Assembly (NCBI RefSeq): GCF_011075055.1
Contig: NC_058137.1
Location: 22,119,463-22,183,462, forward strand
DNA: 64,000 nt
From: Mangifera indica
Taxonomy: Eukaryota > Streptophyta > Magnoliopsida > Sapindales > Anacardiaceae
Direction: 5' to 3'
Below the pieces are notes generated by a model, which saw nothing but the letters and a program-made list of their open reading frames with translations, did not search any database and was not told the origin of the DNA. Shown in pieces: positions 24,590 to 37,530 of the stretch. A program made the position numbers and the translations under genes. The number at the start of each line of letters is the position of its first letter. The stretch's first letter is position 1.

Positions 24590-25230
24590 TTTACCATCCT
24601 GAAGAGGCCTCCCCAATTGGGCCTTAATGCTCAAGCATTTAGGACTTTGGTGTTGGGCAAACTCTTCTCAAAATGAGCTCCCTTACAACATAGTCTCTGC
24701 TTTTGACCTTGGGATTGAAGTGTTCTGGTTACCTATTGTTAATAGAGCTATTCAATATGTATTTAATTTAGATATATAAATATGTATATATTTGTATATT
24801 ATTATATAATTGAATATTATTTTATTCTTTAATTTAAAATCACTCAATTACATGATGACACATATTAAATATATATTTATTTTTGTATCCAAGGTGGATA
24901 CAAATAATTTTATTGTGGTTGATAAGAAGCTATCAAAAGCTCTGTCATTCTTAGATATTCGTCAACAATATACATTCGCTTTTTATTGAATGTGTTTTTA
25001 TGGAGAGTCTTGACTTCAACTTCAATAGGGATCATCACTCTGCACCCATAAGTGGGCGAGAAAATAGTTCCTCTTATAGACATTCTGATAGTTCCATTAA
25101 ACTTTTGGAAGATCATTTGCCCAGGCTATTTTAAAGTTGTTGAGTTTGATGGTCTTATTGGGGACTTCCACTTGACCTACGGACTAACATATAGCTCTTA
25201 TGGATATCTATGTCGGCACAGAACTCCTTA
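24590..25230 (-). mobile_element. Ty3/gypsy integrase C-terminal remnant
   Basis: The minus strand reads GTIFSPTYGCRVMIPIEVEV at about 25060-25000, matching the gypsy signature TPFSLTYGTEAVIPVEVG. Further on comes ELILRRVCPTPKS, a stop, and GPIGEASSG near 24690-24600, matching the LRRVFPNT...LGPNWEGPY block. Stops and a nested family-2 MITE (24745-24915) show that it is dead. The same material recurs at 31395-31510 in the other duplicate. Confidence 0.65.
24745..24915. mobile_element. Palindromic foldback MITE (family 2)
   Basis: It contains 'gaatattattttattcttta' and 'atcactcaattacatgatga' between inverted arms ('atttagatatataaatatg' / 'tatttttgtatccaaggtgg'). It interrupts the gypsy remnant and has a counterpart at 31225-31390 at the same place in the other duplicate. 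Confidence 0.6.
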
Positions 25231-25581
25231 AACTCAATAATTATTGAATTGTTTTCCATCATCTAAATTAATCAACTAGGGGATTTTGCAACAATAGTTT
25301 ATGAACTTGTATTAACAAAATTAACTGTATATTCATTCTTATTGGGTTTAAGATTCACCCATAACGGGTCAACCAACCCGATTAGTAGTTGGCTTCACAG
25401 TTACACACACACACGCACACATACACATGTCTCCAATAATGCAGAAAGGAAATCACAGAATCTGGAAATACGAAGTGCACGATGGCAAACTGTGTTGTGG
25501 ATATGTATTAATTACACTTCGAACATTGAGGATCATCCAAAGAAAGATTCGACTGGTAAAATTTTTCCAGTATTTCTGAAT

Positions 25582-25833
25582 TTACAAAATTTGACATGTT
25601 ATTTTCCAACAACAAAAATTAGATTTAGAATTTACAAGCTCAACACCTTCAAGAATTGATGTTTCGTGCATTCTTTTCTTATGATCAGGGTATAATCCTC
25701 CCTTGGTCTGCTTTACTTCAAGCCCAGGAAACTGCGTAGGATCCCAAATCCTTGCAGTTAAAACACCAGTGGAAATAGTGTTTGAGTGCCTCACAACCGT
25801 CCTTGTCATTACTTGCAAAAATAAGGTAAGCAA
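25582..25833 (-). other. Unrecognised possible exon
   Basis: The minus strand carries an open frame including RTVVRHSNTISTGVLTARIW and DPTQFPGLEVKQ, with near-normal amino acid composition, unlike the surrounding AT-rich DNA. I do not recognise the family. It is adjacent to the gypsy remnant and has no clear start or stop context, so it could be a gene fragment or part of an element. Confidence 0.25.
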
Positions 25834-25962
25834 ACAAAGAATTGTTTGCCCCCAAGGAATAGCTTTACTTTACTGAGAAAAGCTGTGCAATCCTCATATG
25901 ATTTCAGGAGAGTTTGAGTTCGAGAGCGCTGACAACAAAGCAAAAGCAAGAGCAAGATAAGA

Positions 25963-27428
25963 GGGAAATTATAAAAAATGTCCAAAATACCCATCCATCA
26001 AGCAAAAATGTCCAAATTCACTATTTTCAAACAAAAATACCCAAATTCTCTATTCCTAAGCAAAAATGCCCATAGCTTTTTCTAAAATGTCAAAATTACC
26101 CTTCCCCTCATATATATAAACCCCCTCACTCTCACTCTCATTACATACATTTCTTATATCACTTAAATATTTACTTTCACTCCCATTTTTATTTAATATC
26201 AATTACTACAGGTTCGTTCAGAAAGAAAAAATTTGTATATTTGAATTCGAATCGAAAAAATCCATTTGTAAAAACTATATTGAAAATAACATATTATGAA
26301 TAAATAGATATATTGAAATACCCTAAAATGTCAATAATAAAAAAATTACTCGAAAATCTAAAAAACAGATCTAAATTTTGAAAACTACACGTTCAAATAG
26401 CTTATGAACAAAAAAATCGAAAAATCGATCAAAAATTTCGTAATTATATTGTAAAACGTATCTAAAAAAGCACATTATAATTACAAATATCAAATTTGAA
26501 AATTACATATGAAAAAAGTCTAGTCCAGTCACAAACAAACTCAAAATCATAAAAACCGAAAATTCTAAATTTGATAAAATAAAAAAACTGCATAATACAC
26601 ATTGAAACAGTTTTATTTTGGCCTCCAAATTCGGTGCAACCGGCCAAGTTGGTTGTCGTTATAGAGCTCGAAATAAGCTTCGCGTTGATATATTACAGGC
26701 TCTATAACTCCTCCCGGATCAAAAGTTATGCTCATTCAAAGTATGTCTCATATAAACCTTATAGTTTTAAAACAGTTAATTTCCACCTAACCCACGGTTT
26801 TCACGGCCTACAAACGGTTCAGTGTAAAATTTCACATGGACCCCCGTGGATCCCCCCCTCTTCCCCCTCCCCCTAAAATTTTGCAAACGTTAAATTCCCC
26901 CCCCCCCCCTATCCCATGGCAGTGTCGGTAGATCTAGTCTATTTTCCGACCAAAAATCGTCATTTCAGCCTCTAATTTCAACACAAATCAAATCTACACA
27001 TCCAATAACTTAAAACCCCTCAAGCAATTCAAGCAAAACAATCAAAAATCAAAACATTTCAAGTATTGTCCAAAATCAAAACCCTAAAGTTTTAAACTGT
27101 AAATTCTCACTCAAATTTCAATAATATGAACAATAACTTGATTCAAACAAGAGGACGGAAGATATACTAGCGCTCTTTGTCATTTTCGGTTGCTAGAAAG
27201 TATGATTGAAAATCTGAGCGACCATGGGACAGGGGAAATTTTCAAATTTTCTACTGTTTTTGAACAGTGAAATGGCCAAAGATTATCGTGGGAACCGGGG
27301 AAATTTACTGTGTTTATATATGAGGGCAATTTTAATATTTCACAAAAGTTGGACATTTTTGCTTTAATCGGAAAGTTTTGGATAATTTTGCTCAACCCCT
27401 TAATTTTGGCTATTTTTTATAATTTCCC
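25963..27428. mobile_element. Non-autonomous Mutator-like element (MULE)
   Basis: The ends GGGAAATTATAAAAAATG and its inverse ATTTTTTATAATTTCCC are flanked on both sides by AAGATAAGA, a perfect 9-bp target duplication (25954-25962 and 27429-27437). The inverted ends extend, with mismatches, for about 130-150 bp, including 'gcaaaaatgtcca' and 'ctcatatatataaac' words in both. The 1466-bp element has no transposase frame. Its interior holds a 12-14 nt C run near 26900 and CT-rich DNA. A 9-bp duplication with long inverted repeats is the Mutator hallmark. Confidence 0.85.
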
Positions 27429-27604
27429 AAGATAAGACTGTTGATTAACCCAAAAAAAAAAAAAAACAAAGAATTGTCTGAAAACCCATGTGCAAGTAAC
27501 GCTTCAGAAAGTTAAGTAGGACAGAATAAACTGAGCATAGTTGAAAAAATCTGCTAATATAAATAAATAAATAAAACCCCAAAATTATAATTGAAGTAGA
27601 AGAG

Positions 27605-27712
27605 AAACTGATACCTCAACAGCATGCTTAAATTGTCAGTAGGATCGCAATTAGGGTTTAGGGTTTTGGTTGAGTATGAGCAATCGGAATTGACGTTGTG
27701 GAGGCTTGCTCT
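27605..27712 (-). pseudogene. PPR first-exon relic (copy B)
   Basis: The left part (27605-27650) matches the 3' end of the broken exon at 19603, including the donor. The right part (27680-27712, 'caatcggaattgacgttgtg') matches its 5' part. The middle is replaced by a short 'agggtttagggttttgg' stretch, so most of the exon is deleted. It marks the copy-B counterpart of the dead PPR gene. Confidence 0.65.
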
Positions 27713-28561
27713 CCCCTCATTCTCTTGAGAAGTTACAAATGGGAGAATGAAAAACTCATGAGAGGTTTTGGAGACTTTAATATAAGTTCTAAGTAGAAAA
27801 ACACTCTTTTGTGAAGGTTTTTTTTTTTTCTCATTTCGAAAAACTCTCTGCAAAACATCAACAATGTTTGTCATAAATAAAAAATCTGTAACTTATAGAA
27901 GTAGGGTTCTTAAGAACCTATCATATCTAAGGCAACTCAAAAACAGCAAGACATCCTTCCCACAGAAACACATGGCAAAATTCTTATCATCTCAATATTA
28001 AACAAAAGAAATAGCACATTCAAGAGCAATATTTAAACTTTTTGTTTTTTTTATGCGTTTATTTGATCTAGTGAAAGTAAGTTTTGATTACAAAGTGTAA
28101 GATCCTGGTACAAAATCATACCTTTCTGAACTTAACCACGAGCAAGCTTTTCTGTGACAAAGTACCAGAACTCTAATTAAGAATTGCAATTGCTAGAAAA
28201 TTAATAGTTTCAACAATGATACTAAAGCAATAAAACTGAAAGTTCAAAGTTGAAAACAGAACACCTGAATGAATTTAAGCAACCAAACCGGTATTTTTTA
28301 AGGATTTTAAATGGTAATAATCTTCAACATAGCTTAAATCTTTGCTTCTAGTTGAGCTAAAATGCCATGTTACATTTAATTTAAATATACTTTTGCATGA
28401 CTAAATTGTCGACTACCTGAGCCAAAACATTGCAAAAAGCCAAGTGAGTTTTCTCAAACTGGGCATCAAAATATTAGACTTCCAGACACAATAAACGGAC
28501 AATGGAAGGTGTTTCACAAAATAAATCTTCATGTTCCTTTTACCTTATAGGTCCTGCTTAT
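27713..28561. other. Downstream region of PPR copy B
   Basis: No gene is seen. It is collinear with 20490-21255, as expected for a shared 3' flank and 3' UTR of the duplicated PPR genes. Confidence 0.6.
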
Positions 28562-31015
28562 TCAAGGTATCTCTTTAATTTTTGATTCACTGATATCATC
28601 ATCAGGCTCTGAATGTGATTCTCCATTTTCATTCAAAGAATCACCAGAAAAATAGCTAAGTCCATCCGAGTTTGATTTCCCACTCTGGACATAACTCAAC
28701 AATCTATCTTGGAGCTCCACAGTAATAATATCCTTGTTCCGAAGTGATTTTATGAATTTCTCTGCTCCCTCAATATCTCCTTTACCTTTAAAATATTTTA
28801 CACAGGCAGCAAAAATTTCCTTCCCAGGCTTCCACCCAGTTTGACGAACCACCAATGCTTCTTCCATTGCTTCCACTGCCTTTTGAGTTTGATTATTCTT
28901 AACATACCCAATTGCCATACAGAACCATGTTCTCTGATTAGGCTTCCCTCCCTTTAATTTTGCACGATCTATAAGAGTTTCTGCCTCCTGCAAAAGCCCT
29001 TTTCTGCAGTGAGCAGCAATCATGAAGTTTAAAATCCTAATATCATAGTTTTCATTTACTAATTCCCACTCGTCAAATATCTTCTGGGCACTTTCAAAGT
29101 CATCAAATTTCAACACAGAAGGTATGACATATCTATAGCCTGAATTGTAAATCTTGTGGTTCACTTTATAGAGTTCCCAAAGCCTTAAAACATCATCTTT
29201 CTTCCCAAATTTTGCATATAGTGTGATAAGAAACTCATATGCTCTGTTGCTCTTTTCACCAATTATTAGTTCCTCAGATTTCTTCAGCATCTCCACAGCT
29301 TTGTCCACACTTCCAGCTTTTGCATACCCACTAGCTGCATTACTGTAAACAGTCCAGTCCCAAACAAAATCAGGATCTGATTCCATCATTGCCAGAGTCT
29401 TATCAATTCCCTCAATATCAGTAGCTGCTCCAAAGGCACTCAGGCGTATGCCCAATGTATATTTGTTGTATCGAATGCCTTTCTCTTGCATCTCATGCAT
29501 CAGACTATCAAGTTTTTCGTAATTTGCAGTATGATAATAAAGATTAAGAAGAATATTGTATTCCAATGTTGCCCGAGCTAACCCCAGATCCCTCATTTTC
29601 TGCATGGTGGCCTCTGCTTTTTCAACAGATTTTGCATGGACATAGCAGTTAAGTAGGGCACTATAAACTGGAAGGCCCTTTAATTTTTCTGGAACATTGT
29701 TGAAATAATTTTCTGCTTGTTCTGTACCATGAACTTTAGATATCAAATCCAGCCGAATGGCAACATCACCATGTGTAAGTGGCAAGTATCTTTTGTCAGT
29801 CATCCACATAGAAATCTGTGGAAAGAAAGAGAGATGGAAAGATAAAATTACCAATACCAAGAAATATAAGACAGTTTCTTTCAATTTTCTAGAGATAGGA
29901 AAATAGAATATTGCTTACAATATAAATTAAAGATCAAAATTTATAAATAAAAACAAAATAGCTGCACATAAATATTAAAAGAAAAAACTTTTGACCTCCC
30001 AGAATGCACCTACAAAATATCTAACTAAAGACTTGAAAACTAACTACAAAGGAACGTCACCAAGGTTTGAGAATTTCACTTCCTAACTTAATTGATCAAA
30101 GAAAAAGAAATTTCTCTAATTCTGACAGGTTAAGTGTCTTTACAAATAAAATCAAACCAGCAAGGCAACTATCAATAATAGCTCAAAATGCAATTAAGAA
30201 CAATAATGAAAAATTAAATTCTCTCTACTTGATTTTATAGCAGTAGTAGCTGAACCAATCCATCCTCTTGATCAAGAAAGTCTTCCCACACAACCAGAAA
30301 ACGAAAGCAAGCCATATCAGCATACAGAACCCCCTCATAAGAGGGTATGTGCGTCCATTGCACTTAAGTTTTTCCCTCTTAATCAAGGCAAGCGCACATC
30401 TTTAATGTACACGTGCCACATTCTTGAACAATTTGCATTATAAATAGTTATTTAGTTATAACCAAAAAAATAGATAAAAAGAAACAATTAATATATATAT
30501 AAAATCCAGAAGTCTCCTGCACATGCATTGCAAGCCCGACATCAAAAGTGAAGCCCCGATGAACCTAAAACTTTCCATTATGATAGTTAATAGAGTTCCA
30601 TTTAATAAAATTTAAATCCTAACGTGAATATTTCTATTTCTCAATATCAAAATAAATAAATCAACATTAACAGTTTTAAAACAAAATAAATTTGCCGTAG
30701 AAAAGAAACCGATACATCGAGAGCGTGTCTGAATCGTCGGTAAGATCGCAGCTCTTTAATGAAGATTAGGAGTTGTTCTTTGTCAACAGGACGTCCTTTT
30801 TCGACCCACTGGTCCAATATTGGAACGATTGAGACCCTTGGGTTGCCAATCGCGGAGATCCGACGGTAAAGAGCGTGCATTGAGCCTTTCCATCTCGAAT
30901 TTCTGGAGCTCTGTTTTTCTGTTGGCGTTGAGAACGAGCGAACTGCTGGTACATTTCCGAGAGCTAAATGAGAATCGATGTTTCGGAGGATTGAACTCAA
31001 ACGTACAAGCGTCAT
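28562..31015 (-). CDS. PPR protein, P class, At2g20710-like (copy B)
   Basis: This is the tandem duplicate of the gene at 21256-23791. Exon 1 is 31015-30710 (102 aa) and exon 2 is 29815-28562 (417 aa), joined in phase 0, again giving 519 aa. The frame is intact. The exons keep the same length, with only substitutions against copy A (for example IRLSAFGAATDIEGIDKTL against IRLSAFGATSDVEGIDKTL). The intron is 894 bp against 976 bp in copy A. The Arg/Ser-rich N-terminus and PPR pairs suggest a mitochondrial RNA-binding protein, as for copy A. Preserved frame and length in both copies imply both have been under purifying selection, or that the duplication is recent. Confidence 0.9.
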
Positions 31016-31224
31016 TTGGGAGAGGAGGAAGTGCAGAAATTTGGTAGGATTCAGGGTTTCTGTTCTGAGGCCTTTTTTTTTTTAATTAACTGTTTATTAT
31101 ATGAGTTAAAAGAGTATATTACCAAATTGCCCTTTTGATATTTAAATGCTCACTTTTTATTTCCAAAATCTCAGGGGAATTACTGAGTAGCTTAGATAGC
31201 TCATTATTTTGTACTTGAAGCAAC

Positions 31225-31390
31225 GCAATATGTGCACACGTATAGTATATAATTTAAGCACATGGATTATAATTTATCATGTAATTGAGTGTTATTTTAT
31301 TTTTAATTTAAAATCATCTCATCAAATAATAACATATTATCTATATACTCAAATTATATATTAAAAATATATTCATATAGTTTTATTATT
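31225..31390. mobile_element. Palindromic foldback MITE (family 2)
   Basis: The arms 'aatatgtgcacacgtatagt' and 'atatattcatatagtttta' flank 'catgtaattgagtgttattt' and its inverse. Its position is equivalent to the copy at 24745 in the other duplicate. Confidence 0.65.
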
Positions 31391-31394
31391 GTTG

Positions 31395-33570
31395 ATAAGA
31401 AGCTATCCAAAATTGTGTCATTCTATGATGTTCTTCAATAATATTCATTTGCTTTTTCATTGAATGTGTCTTATGGATAGACTTGATTTCAACTTCAATA
31501 GGTATTGAACTGTTTTCCATTATCTAAATTGATCAACTAGGGGATTTTGAAACAATAGATTATGGACTTGTATTAACAAAATTAACTGCATATTTGTACT
31601 GAATGGCTCCATAGTATCCACGGCGGATGACTCTCTGAGTTAAATATTTCCCCTGGCATGGTTTTCACATATCCCTTTGTAGATATCCTAGAGAATATAA
31701 TCAGCTTATTTGATTTTACATATTGAAGCAAGACAGAGATGTAACCTTGCTTGAACAGCTTGCCTCCAATCAGTGTGTGATGGGCAAACTTGGTGCCAAA
31801 AGTTTGCTTTTATATTATTCAAAGGAGTATCCCATCCTTAGGTAAACGACTATGGGGTCTATCAAACTGGAAGGAAGCACGGTTGGATTTGGAATGAAGA
31901 TGCTTGGCCTTTTAAGGAATTGAATATGGACAGGGACAATGTCATATGGATCTATGATTGGTGTTACTTGAGCAAACGCATTTGTATATGAGTTTTGGTC
32001 TCAAGACACTTGTTGAATTGAGTAGTGCTCAAAGATTGCAAGAGCTGACATGGCCTTGTCTAAATAAGCCATCATTTTTTCTTCTCGAGTCTGGAATTCA
32101 CCTGTAATTGATACATGACTAGCTAAGAATCGTTGAACACATTGATTGTCTTGGTTTTCATCTCTTTGGTTATTCACAAACTGGTGAGTAGTGTCACATA
32201 CTTGGCCTCATTGTTGAAGGCTTGGAATTTGCACTTCAAGGAACCATGAAATCGGATACACTTGAGGTTGATTAGGAGCAAGCCTGCTCCAATCCTACTC
32301 TTATTGGACAATTCATCAACACATAGGCTAAAAGTTGACAAATCTTCAATTCAAATCTCTTTTCTGCCTAAGAGTTCTGGTCCTTTGTGTTTTTTACTTG
32401 CCTGAAAGGTTTGGGCTTTGGCTAGTAAGAGAACTCAAAGATGAATCAACCAATGCTTGCCCTTTAATCGTTGTTTGTGGCTTGAAATGTAGGTCAAATT
32501 GGCTCAAATTAGTAGCCCATTTAAGTAATCTACATGAGGCTTCAAGTTTCTACAACACTTGGCCGGGCAAGTAGTTAGTCAACACAAAGATAGTGTGGAG
32601 GACTAACCGCTCCATTTCAGGATATCTTGTACCTACGTGAAGTAGGTTTTTGCTAACATGATACACAAACCATTAGACTTACCATACATAGGGATATAAA
32701 TAAGTACAAGAAAAGAGTTTCCTTATCTATTGGCATTGGTAGTAGAGACAGTTGTCCAAGGTGCTCTTTAAGTTCTTGAAATGCCTTCTTACATTTTTTA
32801 GTCCATTCAAACTTCTTTTTTTCCAAGAAGTGCATCACAGAATTGGAGGCATATTTCTGTTGCTTGAGATGCAAAGTGATTGAGTGCTACCACTCTACTT
32901 GCCAAGCTTTGCAAAGCGCAAAGCTTGGGCTTTATTGGGTTGTTCATATTAAGAAGTGTGCAGGTCTTCTTTCTGTTTACCTTGATACTACATTGGTTGA
33001 CTATAAAGCCTGGGAACACACTTTGAAAATACAGTTTTGGGGATTCAACTTTACTTGATACTTTTGAAGGACATCAAACATGTACCTACGGTGTGTTATA
33101 TGGTTTTTATGAAATTGACGAGCATGTCATCCACATAAACTTTAATAGTCCTACCAATTTGCGGCTTGAACATCTTATTGATCAGTCAGTGATAGATGAC
33201 TCTGACATTTTCAAGACCAAAGGGCATCACTTTATAGTAGTACAGCCCGCAGTCATTAATAAGTTAAGGGTGCTTTTTCGTCAAGAAATTGATTGTAACC
33301 TGAACAAGCGTCCAAGAAATTGAACACTGCATGCCCTAATATCACATCAATCTATCCGCAAGAACGAAACTAAGTCAGTACATGTCTATCATTTCTCAGC
33401 TGACTTTTGAATCAGAACAGGATGAACCAACCATTAGGAATGCCGGAATTCACTGATGAACCAAATGAAGAGAAGTTTATCTAACTCATCTTTTAAGTGT
33501 TATACAAGCTTCACTTGCAAATAAACTATAGTGGGAGGGAATGATTTTAGAGTGTTCATTTGGGTTAACT
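31395..33570 (-). mobile_element. Ty3/gypsy pol remnant (RT, RNase H, integrase end)
   Basis: Read on the minus strand from the right: near 33240 comes YYKVMPFGLENV, followed by INKMFKPQIGRTIKVYVDDM at about 33180-33110, which is the reverse-transcriptase core with VYVDDM. Next is FPGFIVNQCSIKVN...ALQSLASRVVALNHFAS (33020-32850), then FEWTKKCKKAFQELKEHLGQ (about 32815-32760). The RNase H remnant is CVDELSNKSRIGAGLLL (near 32320-32270), with LKWATNLSQFDLHFKPQTTI (about 32525-32465). The order is that of a gypsy pol. Several stops and frameshifts break it. No LTR was delimited. Confidence 0.8.
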
Positions 33571-34105
33571 CCAATTAACTCCTTAAAAGCCTGTAGTAGT
33601 TTTAATATCATTCTCCCTCATATCATGCGCAAAGGCTCATAGCTTAATAGCTATATTGTAACTTACTAACCCTATGTTGAAACATCATCGTTGATAGCCC
33701 AAACCTCGACTAAGACAAGCCTGACAGAAGTAATGATAGCCATCATACCTTATAAAAAAGAAATGAAGTTGTCTTTAAGGAATTTGACAAATTGAAAATT
33801 AAAGACCATACATTATATTTTTCAGAATCATATTTCATGTAAGATTCTTCATTTAACATAATAAGAACGATAAACAAAAAAATATGAAAGAGCTGAATTT
33901 AGTAGCAAAATATGTGTAACAATTACGCAACTAAAAGCATCCTTAATATCATCTACTCAAAACTTGAAACAAAAAGATACACAATTGTCAACATAAAAAT
34001 AGAATTAACAAAGCGTTCATAACATGTCCATGTGACAAAAAAAGGAAATCTCATAAAGTACTCATCAAAACTATTAAAATTGTTTTCTGATTCTTTAATA
34101 AGGCT
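33571..34105. other. Intergenic; RPS5 3' side
   Basis: No gene is seen. The last 100-200 bp before 34106 are likely the RPS5 3' untranslated region; no single polyadenylation signal stands out. Confidence 0.4.
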
Positions 34106-35663
<1,558 letters not shown>

Positions 35664-35861
35664 CTTACCTGTAAAAAGACACAAAACAAAACTCAGTCCA
35701 AAGAGAGAGAAAGAGACAGAGATTCGTATAGAGGGATAAATCGAGGAGGAAGATAGACCTTAAACGGAGAACTTTCGGAAGAGAGTGAGAGGGAGAGGAA
35801 TAGCGTTTTCGAAAGTGCGGCTGCTCACAATGAAGCTCTCACAGGCTAGTGAAAACGAGAG

Positions 35862-35887
35862 ATTTAGGGTTTCGGTATTTTATAAGG
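35862..35887 (-). promoter_or_regulatory. RPS5 core promoter: telo-box and TATA
   Basis: On the minus strand a TATA motif (TTATAAAATA, 35886-35877) is followed about 5-15 bp later by AAACCCTAAA (35872-35863). The latter is the telo-box typical of plant ribosomal protein genes. The untranslated first exon starts downstream, so the placement is right for a core promoter. Confidence 0.65.
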
Positions 35888-36562
35888 ATGTACAAATATC
35901 ACTGGGGTTTGGGATTGATTCAGTGTGTTCGGGTACGTAACAAGTATCAAGTGGTTCATTCATTGGTTGACACTTGGATTTTACGCAAAGCTAGACCTAT
36001 CCGGTATAGCCTTATAATTGGTACTGAAATGGGGGTTAATATATGGGTAATTAATTAGAGGGCGTTTGGTTTGGGTAATGTTTGATTACTAAAATAGAAA
36101 GATTACCTTGAAGATAGATTACTTAGAAGATTACTGGGTATAAATGATTACTATGTTTAATAAAATTTGATAGATATAAATAATTATTGTGTTTGGTTAA
36201 AGGTAATAAAAGATTACTAGTATAAGGATGTACAAATATCACTCTGTGGTTTGGGATTGATTTAGTGTGTTCGGGTACGTAACAAGTATCAAGTGGTTCA
36301 TTCATTGGTTGACACTTGGATTTTACGCAAAGCTAGACCTATCCGGTATAGCCTTATAATTGGTACTGAAATGGGGGTTAATATATGGGTAATTAATTAG
36401 GGGGCGTTTGGTTTGGGTAATGTTTGATTACTAAAATAGAAAGATTACCTTGAAGATAGATTACTTAGAAGATTACTGGGTATAAATGATTACTATGTTT
36501 GATAAAATTTGATAGATATAAATAATTATTGTGTTTGGTTAAAGGTAATAAAAGATTACTAG
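35881..36562. repeat. 340-bp tandem duplication upstream of RPS5
   Basis: TATAAGGATGTACAAATATC at 35881 restarts at 36221, and the two units are nearly identical to 36562 (a few substitutions and a 2-base difference near 36245). Each unit contains the distal RPS5 upstream DNA plus the first ~160 bp of the Tourist-like MITE, so the duplication happened after the MITE insertion. Confidence 0.92.
36058..36220. mobile_element. Truncated Tourist-like MITE
   Basis: This is the left part of the MITE at 36400-36881 (AGGGCGTTTGGTTTGGGTAA and following), cut off at the junction of the 340-bp tandem duplication. Confidence 0.75.
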
Positions 36563-36881
36563 TAAATTATTTTATTTAAATGTCCTTGAATATAATTATT
36601 TTTAAATATTTTTTATATTATTTGTCATATTAATTAAAAATAAATTTATTTTTATCTTAAAAAATTAATAAATAATAATTTTTCTATAATAAACTCAAGA
36701 TTACCCCAGTAATCTTTAAATACCTAAGATGAAGGTGGTAATCAGATTATCACCTATATTACCTGTCACGTCAGCATTGGTAATAGAAGATTACTGTAAT
36801 CTTTTATTACTGACAAATCAAACAAGAGAATAAAAGATAGAGTACCAAGGTAATCTATCTTACCGTCAACCAAACGTACCT
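36400..36881. mobile_element. Tourist-like (PIF/Harbinger) MITE
   Basis: The left end GGGGGCGTTTGGTTTGGGT is the inverse of the right end ...ACCAAACGTACCT. A TTA target duplication lies on both sides (36397-36399 and 36882-36884). The inner inverted repeats 'gaagatagattac' / 'gtaatctatctta' support a long hairpin. The homologous segment at 40296 lacks the element and reads straight through TAATTAATTAAAAGG, giving a natural empty site. Confidence 0.8.
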
Positions 36882-36939
36882 TTAAAGGAATCTAATAAAG
36901 ATGGTCACACCAAATTTATCAATTTTCTTAGAATTACCT

Positions 36940-37530
36940 GGATATAATTAAAATTAAAATTTAATTACAAAAATACTTGCACCCCTTTTATAAAAACACT
37001 AGTATTTTCCATGGACCAATGTTACAACTAACCCTTAAAATCTAAAAAGGTCTTATTTTCACTCTTTCACTCATATTCCAAGTCTAGAATTTGAAATCAA
37101 GAAAGCAAGCTCATTACATCGAAATATTTATATGAATATTAACTTTAAGTTTCTTTTACATTACAATTGTATAATATTGTTTAACACATAGAATTGATTT
37201 TATAAGTTTGAAAGTGATTTCTTAATCGTTAATAATGAAAATAAGTATTTGTGATACACCACGATTGAAGTAATATTTTCAGTTAACAACACATTAATGG
37301 TTGATTGATATTTTTATCATGCAAGGGCTTGATTGAATTTTGATTTTTGACCATGTGTGAGTTAACTGATATTTTAGTATAGAGGTAATTAATGGTTTCT
37401 AGCTTATGTGTCGAATACGCAATATACTGGAAATTTTTAGTTAAATGGAAATTTTTAAACAAATGAATTTTTTTAGATTATTAAATTATTTGTTAAATAA
37501 TTTCCCTGGGAAATTAGTATTATCAGTGTA
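36940..37530. other. Intergenic, partly shared with the RPS28-1 upstream DNA
   Basis: 36940-37140 matches 40360-40515 ('ttacaaaaatact', 'ataaaaacactagta', 'aagctcattacatc'), continuing the RPS5/RPS28 shared block beyond the MITE. From 37140 to 37530 I see nothing. Confidence 0.55.

Noticed and set aside
32335..33323. Plus-strand frames of 60-80 aa in this region
   Set aside because: They are antisense to the gypsy reverse transcriptase and RNase H, which read clearly on the minus strand.
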